Below are positions 59,857 to 64,000 of a DNA stretch of 64,000 nucleotides, piece after piece. Made by a program: the position numbers and the translations under genes. The stretch covers positions 2,071,501 to 2,135,500 of the forward strand of contig NZ_JAENXS010000001.1 of the NCBI RefSeq assembly GCF_016612535.1. The letters run 5' to 3'. Source of the stretch: Bradyrhizobium diazoefficiens (lineage in GTDB: Bacteria > Pseudomonadota > Alphaproteobacteria > Rhizobiales > Xanthobacteraceae). How positions within the stretch are numbered: the stretch's first letter is position 1; each line of letters opens with the position of its first letter. The notes beneath the pieces are model-generated. The model worked only from the letters and a program-made list of their open reading frames with translations, was not told where the DNA came from and searched no databases.

Positions 59857-60162
59857 TTAGTCCGGCGCGCCCGGATCCGGATGGTCGCGATTGAGCCGCT
59901 CGCGCATTTCCTTGCCGGTCTTGAAGAACGGGACGCTCTTCTGATCGACGGGGACATGAGCGCCGGTGCGCGGATTGCGACCGGCACGCGCGGGGCGGTG
60001 CTTGACCGAGAAGGCGCCGAAGCCGCGCAGCTCGACGCGGTCACCGCGCGCAAGTGCCGCTACGATCTCCTCGAGAATCGCATTCACAATGTTCTCGACA
60101 TCCCGCTGGTACAGATGCGGGTTGTGCTCGGCGATACGCTGAACAAGTTCGGATTTGATCAT
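59857..60162 (-). CDS. ihfB: Integration host factor beta subunit
   Basis: DNA-bending nucleoid protein, 101 residues of the HU/IHF family: [38 protein letters not shown] with the intercalating Pro arm. Length and the beta-specific [17 protein letters not shown] fit IhfB. Follows sppA by 181 bases, an order common in Alphaproteobacteria (rpsA-sppA-ihfB-lapA-trpF). Confidence 0.95.
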   Translation of the reverse strand: MIKSELVQRIAEHNPHLYQRDVENIVNAILEEIVAALARGDRVELRGFGAFSVKHRPARAGRNPRTGAHVPVDQKSVPFFKTGKEMRERLNRDHPDPGAPD

Positions 60163-60343
60163 CGAGAGATAGGACCCGGGAGCGTGCGGATGACCATTTC
60201 CGTGAAAATACCGTGATCTGTCAAGACGCTAAATGAAGGTTGAGCGTCGTGAAAATGCGTGACAAATGCCGAGAAAGCGGGCTGGGCGCCTACCCGCAAG
60301 ACGGGAAAAAGGTCCGAAGCTCGCCTGGCGCCACCTTTTCCGG

Positions 60344-61324
60344 TCAATTCGACGCAGCCGGCTGCCACAAGGCCAGCATGCCATCCATCCCGACGCGATC
60401 GACCGCCTGCGCAACGCCGGTTTGCGCGATCTGATGCGCAATCGAGCCTAATCCAAGCCCTTCCAGCGTCACGGCGGCAGCCGCCTTGAGGAACGGCAGA
60501 TCGCCAAAGCGCGGCTCGAGCTTGTAATCGCGCACCGAAAGGCCCTTCTTGACGCCCTTCTGCTCCTCGAGCCAGGCCACGGCGGTCTTCTCGTCGCCGA
60601 GCTGATCGATCAGCTTGAGATCGATCGCCTGGCGGCCAGTAAAGACGCGGCCATCGACAACTTTTTCGAGCTGCGTGTCATCCATGCCACGGCGTTGCTT
60701 CACCAGATCCTTGAACCAGGCATAGGAATCCTTCACCAGCGCATCCAGCGCGGCGCGCGCTTCCGGGCTGGTCGGCTCAAAGCCGTTGGGCGCAGCCTTC
60801 AAGGGCGTGGACTTCACTTCCTCGACCCTGACGCCGATGGTCTTCAAGAGTTCCGAGACGTTCGGAAATTGGAACAGCACGCCGATCGAGCCGACCAGCG
60901 AACTCTGCTGGGCGATGATGTGGTCGCTCGCAATCGCGGTGATGTAGCCGCCCGACGCCGCAAGCCCCTCGACCACGACAACCAGCGGCTTCTTCGCCTT
61001 CAGCCGCGTCAGCGAGTCGTAGAGCTGCTCGGATCCTGCGGTGGTGCCACCGGGCGAATTGATGTGAACGATAACGGCTGCGGCCTGCGAATTCTCCAGT
61101 CGCTCCAGCGCCCGCGTGCGCTCGGCATCGCTGCGGATCAGGCCCTCGATCTGCACGCGCGCGATTGAGCCGGCGGAAGCGAAGCTGCCGCGCGCGCCCG
61201 GTGTCACGACCAGCGCAAAGCCCGCGATCGCCGCGATCGCGATCAGCGCGGCCATCACACGCCAGAACGTCAGCTTGCGGCGGATCCTGCGGCGATCGAC
61301 GATGATGTCCGAATCGAGCGACAT
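60344..61324 (-). CDS. sppA: Signal peptide peptidase SppA (S49 family)
   Basis: 326 residues with one N-terminal membrane anchor (about 20-41) and a Ser-Lys dyad: Ser124 in EGLAASGGYI and Lys176 in STPLKAAPN, spaced 52 residues as in Bacillus SppA. HINSPGGTTAGS is also conserved. Degrades released signal peptides in the membrane. Confidence 0.94.
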   Translation of the reverse strand: MSLDSDIIVDRRRIRRKLTFWRVMAALIAIAAIAGFALVVTPGARGSFASAGSIARVQIEGLIRSDAERTRALERLENSQAAAVIVHINSPGGTTAGSEQLYDSLTRLKAKKPLVVVVEGLAASGGYITAIASDHIIAQQSSLVGSIGVLFQFPNVSELLKTIGVRVEEVKSTPLKAAPNGFEPTSPEARAALDALVKDSYAWFKDLVKQRRGMDDTQLEKVVDGRVFTGRQAIDLKLIDQLGDEKTAVAWLEEQKGVKKGLSVRDYKLEPRFGDLPFLKAAAAVTLEGLGLGSIAHQIAQTGVAQAVDRVGMDGMLALWQPAASN

Positions 61325-61452
61325 CGAGATATCTCCAAGTGAAAGGCCGCGGGCGTTGTGCCGTCACAACGTGACCAATGGCTTGTCTGGATACATCAAT
61401 TGCGGCGCAATTTGAAGAAAACAAGGCCCCGCATCGCCCGGACAAGGCCACA

Positions 61453-61482
61453 ACAAAAAAGCCCCGGCTCGCGCCGGGGCTT
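61453..61482 (-). terminator. Rho-independent terminator of rpsA
   Basis: On the minus strand, stem AAGCCCCGGC / GCCGGGGCTT with loop GCGA, followed by six T residues (61455-61460). It lies 28 bases after the rpsA stop. Confidence 0.9.
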
Positions 61483-61509
61483 CGATGTCTGGCGAACCGA
61501 AAGGTTCGC

Positions 61510-63216
<1,707 letters not shown>

Positions 63217-63482
63217 TTGTTCTCCAGTTGCGGACGTCTTGCCGGCCGTTGGGTTTTTGGGCGTATCGGGCGTGCAGTGTCGGAAGGTCCACAAAACCTT
63301 CGAGCGACCGCTCGTTGCTCCGGCCTGAAGCCGGAACAGCGGAAGCGGGCCGGCTGAGGCCCGCACGTTCGAGACGTGGAAATTTTTGTCCGGAGCCTGG
63401 ATCGCGTCGGCCCCGAAGCAGGGACCGAGAGTATCGACCTCAAAGAGCGGGAGCGGGCGCTTCCTCCAATGACGACCGCGGC

Positions 63483-64000
63483 TTAACCCCGCGGACGGCC
63501 CGCTCGGACGGCCTCGATAATGTCGATGGCGGCCCGGACGCCGCCTTCTATATCCAGTTGGGAGTTATCTAGCAAGTAAGCATCCGGGGCCGGCTTCAAA
63601 GGTGCAATCGGCCTGTTCTTGTCCCGTTCGTCGCGCTGAATGATGTCGGCGAGCACGGCCGCCTCGTCCGCCTCCTCGCCCCGCGCCTTGGCCTCCATGG
63701 TGCGTCGGCGGGCGCGGACCTTGGGGTCGGCGACGACAAAGATCTTCACGTCGGCATCGGGGCAGATCACGGTTCCAATGTCCCGGCCGTCCAGCACGGC
63801 GCCCGGCGGACCGGCGGCGAATTGCCGCTGGAAATCGACCAGGGCCTCGCGGACCCTGGGGATTGCCGAGACAATCGAGGCGCCCTCACCCGCCTTCTGG
63901 GTCTTCAGGGCCGGATTGCCGAACTTTTCAGGATCGAGTTCCAGCGCGGCCTGCACCGCAGCCGCCTCGTCCCGGAGATCATGGCCGGACTGCATCAGGG
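63483..64000 (-). CDS. cmk: Cytidylate kinase, C-terminal part (start outside window)
   Basis: Phosphorylates CMP/dCMP. Only the last about 170 codons are in the window; the P-loop lies beyond 64000. Visible: [31 protein letters not shown] and the [20 protein letters not shown] lid/substrate region. Upstream of rpsA with a 266-base gap. Confidence 0.95.
   Translation of the reverse strand, partial: LMQSGHDLRDEAAAVQAALELDPEKFGNPALKTQKAGEGASIVSAIPRVREALVDFQRQFAAGPPGAVLDGRDIGTVICPDADVKIFVVADPKVRARRRTMEAKARGEEADEAAVLADIIQRDERDKNRPIAPLKPAPDAYLLDNSQLDIEGGVRAAIDIIEAVRAGRPRG

Overview
The window is chromosomal DNA from a high-GC alphaproteobacterium, almost certainly Bradyrhizobium or a very close relative. 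The best markers are an Irr-type iron regulator of 163 residues with the GCP heme motif and HHH motif, the rimP-nusA-ylxR-infB-rbfA-truB-rpsO-pnp order, a divL-tsaE/amgK-murU-addB-addA-trxA-(folC-accD-trpA-trpB-trpF) core order, and several families of intergenic palindromes typical of that genus. No rRNA, tRNA, CRISPR array, prophage or classical insertion sequence was seen.

Layout: 1-4.6 kb holds the end of lnt, an XRE regulator, an M20 peptidase, trmB and a DUF2336 gene. 4.7-15.5 kb is the transcription/translation operon (rimP to pnp), preceded by a promoter, an intrinsic-terminator-like hairpin and a CtrA-like box. 15.5-21.6 kb is an oxidative stress pair (katG divergent from oxyR), a GNAT protein, two tandem secreted paralogues (the second broken by an in-frame amber stop) and a GST. 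21.6-25.8 kb has fabA-fabB-fabI divergent from irr, then an SH3-domain protein. 26-34.6 kb is a mixed accessory stretch: a hydroxyacid dehydrogenase, LysR regulator, aldo/keto reductase, E1-like MoeB/ThiF protein, a trypsin-fold protein that has lost its catalytic His, a frameshifted gamma-glutamyltransferase and an orphan ParA-like ATPase. 34.6-40 kb has mutM, ubiE-ubiB and coaBC-dut. 40-52.8 kb has divL, a TsaE-AmgK fusion, a PilZ protein, murU, addB, addA and trxA. 52.8-64 kb (mostly minus strand) has an SRPBCC protein, a phosphatase remnant, folC, accD, trpA, an inserted DUF559 unit, trpB, trpF, lapA, ihfB, sppA, rpsA and the start-truncated cmk.

How the genes fit together: the housekeeping blocks cover ribosome maturation and RNA turnover, ubiquinone and coenzyme A synthesis, type II fatty acid synthesis, cell-cycle signalling (DivL with Tyr in place of the phospho-accepting His), peptidoglycan recycling (AmgK/MurU), double-strand break repair (AddAB) and tryptophan synthesis.

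Two observations stand out. First, CoaBC carries an in-frame N-terminal FitA-like ribbon-helix-helix antitoxin domain, and directly upstream of its ribosome binding site is a near-perfect palindrome built of the 8-mers TGATAGCA and TGCTATCA, which are the half-sites I recall for the gonococcal FitAB operator. This looks like an antitoxin and its operator captured by a coenzyme A biosynthesis gene. Second, a 453-bp unit inserted antisense between trpB and trpA has 49-bp terminal inverted repeats (48 of 49 identical by eye) around a single Vsr-like DUF559 nuclease gene. A gene-free element with the same palindrome architecture lies after dut, so this may be a nuclease-associated REP-like mobile element.
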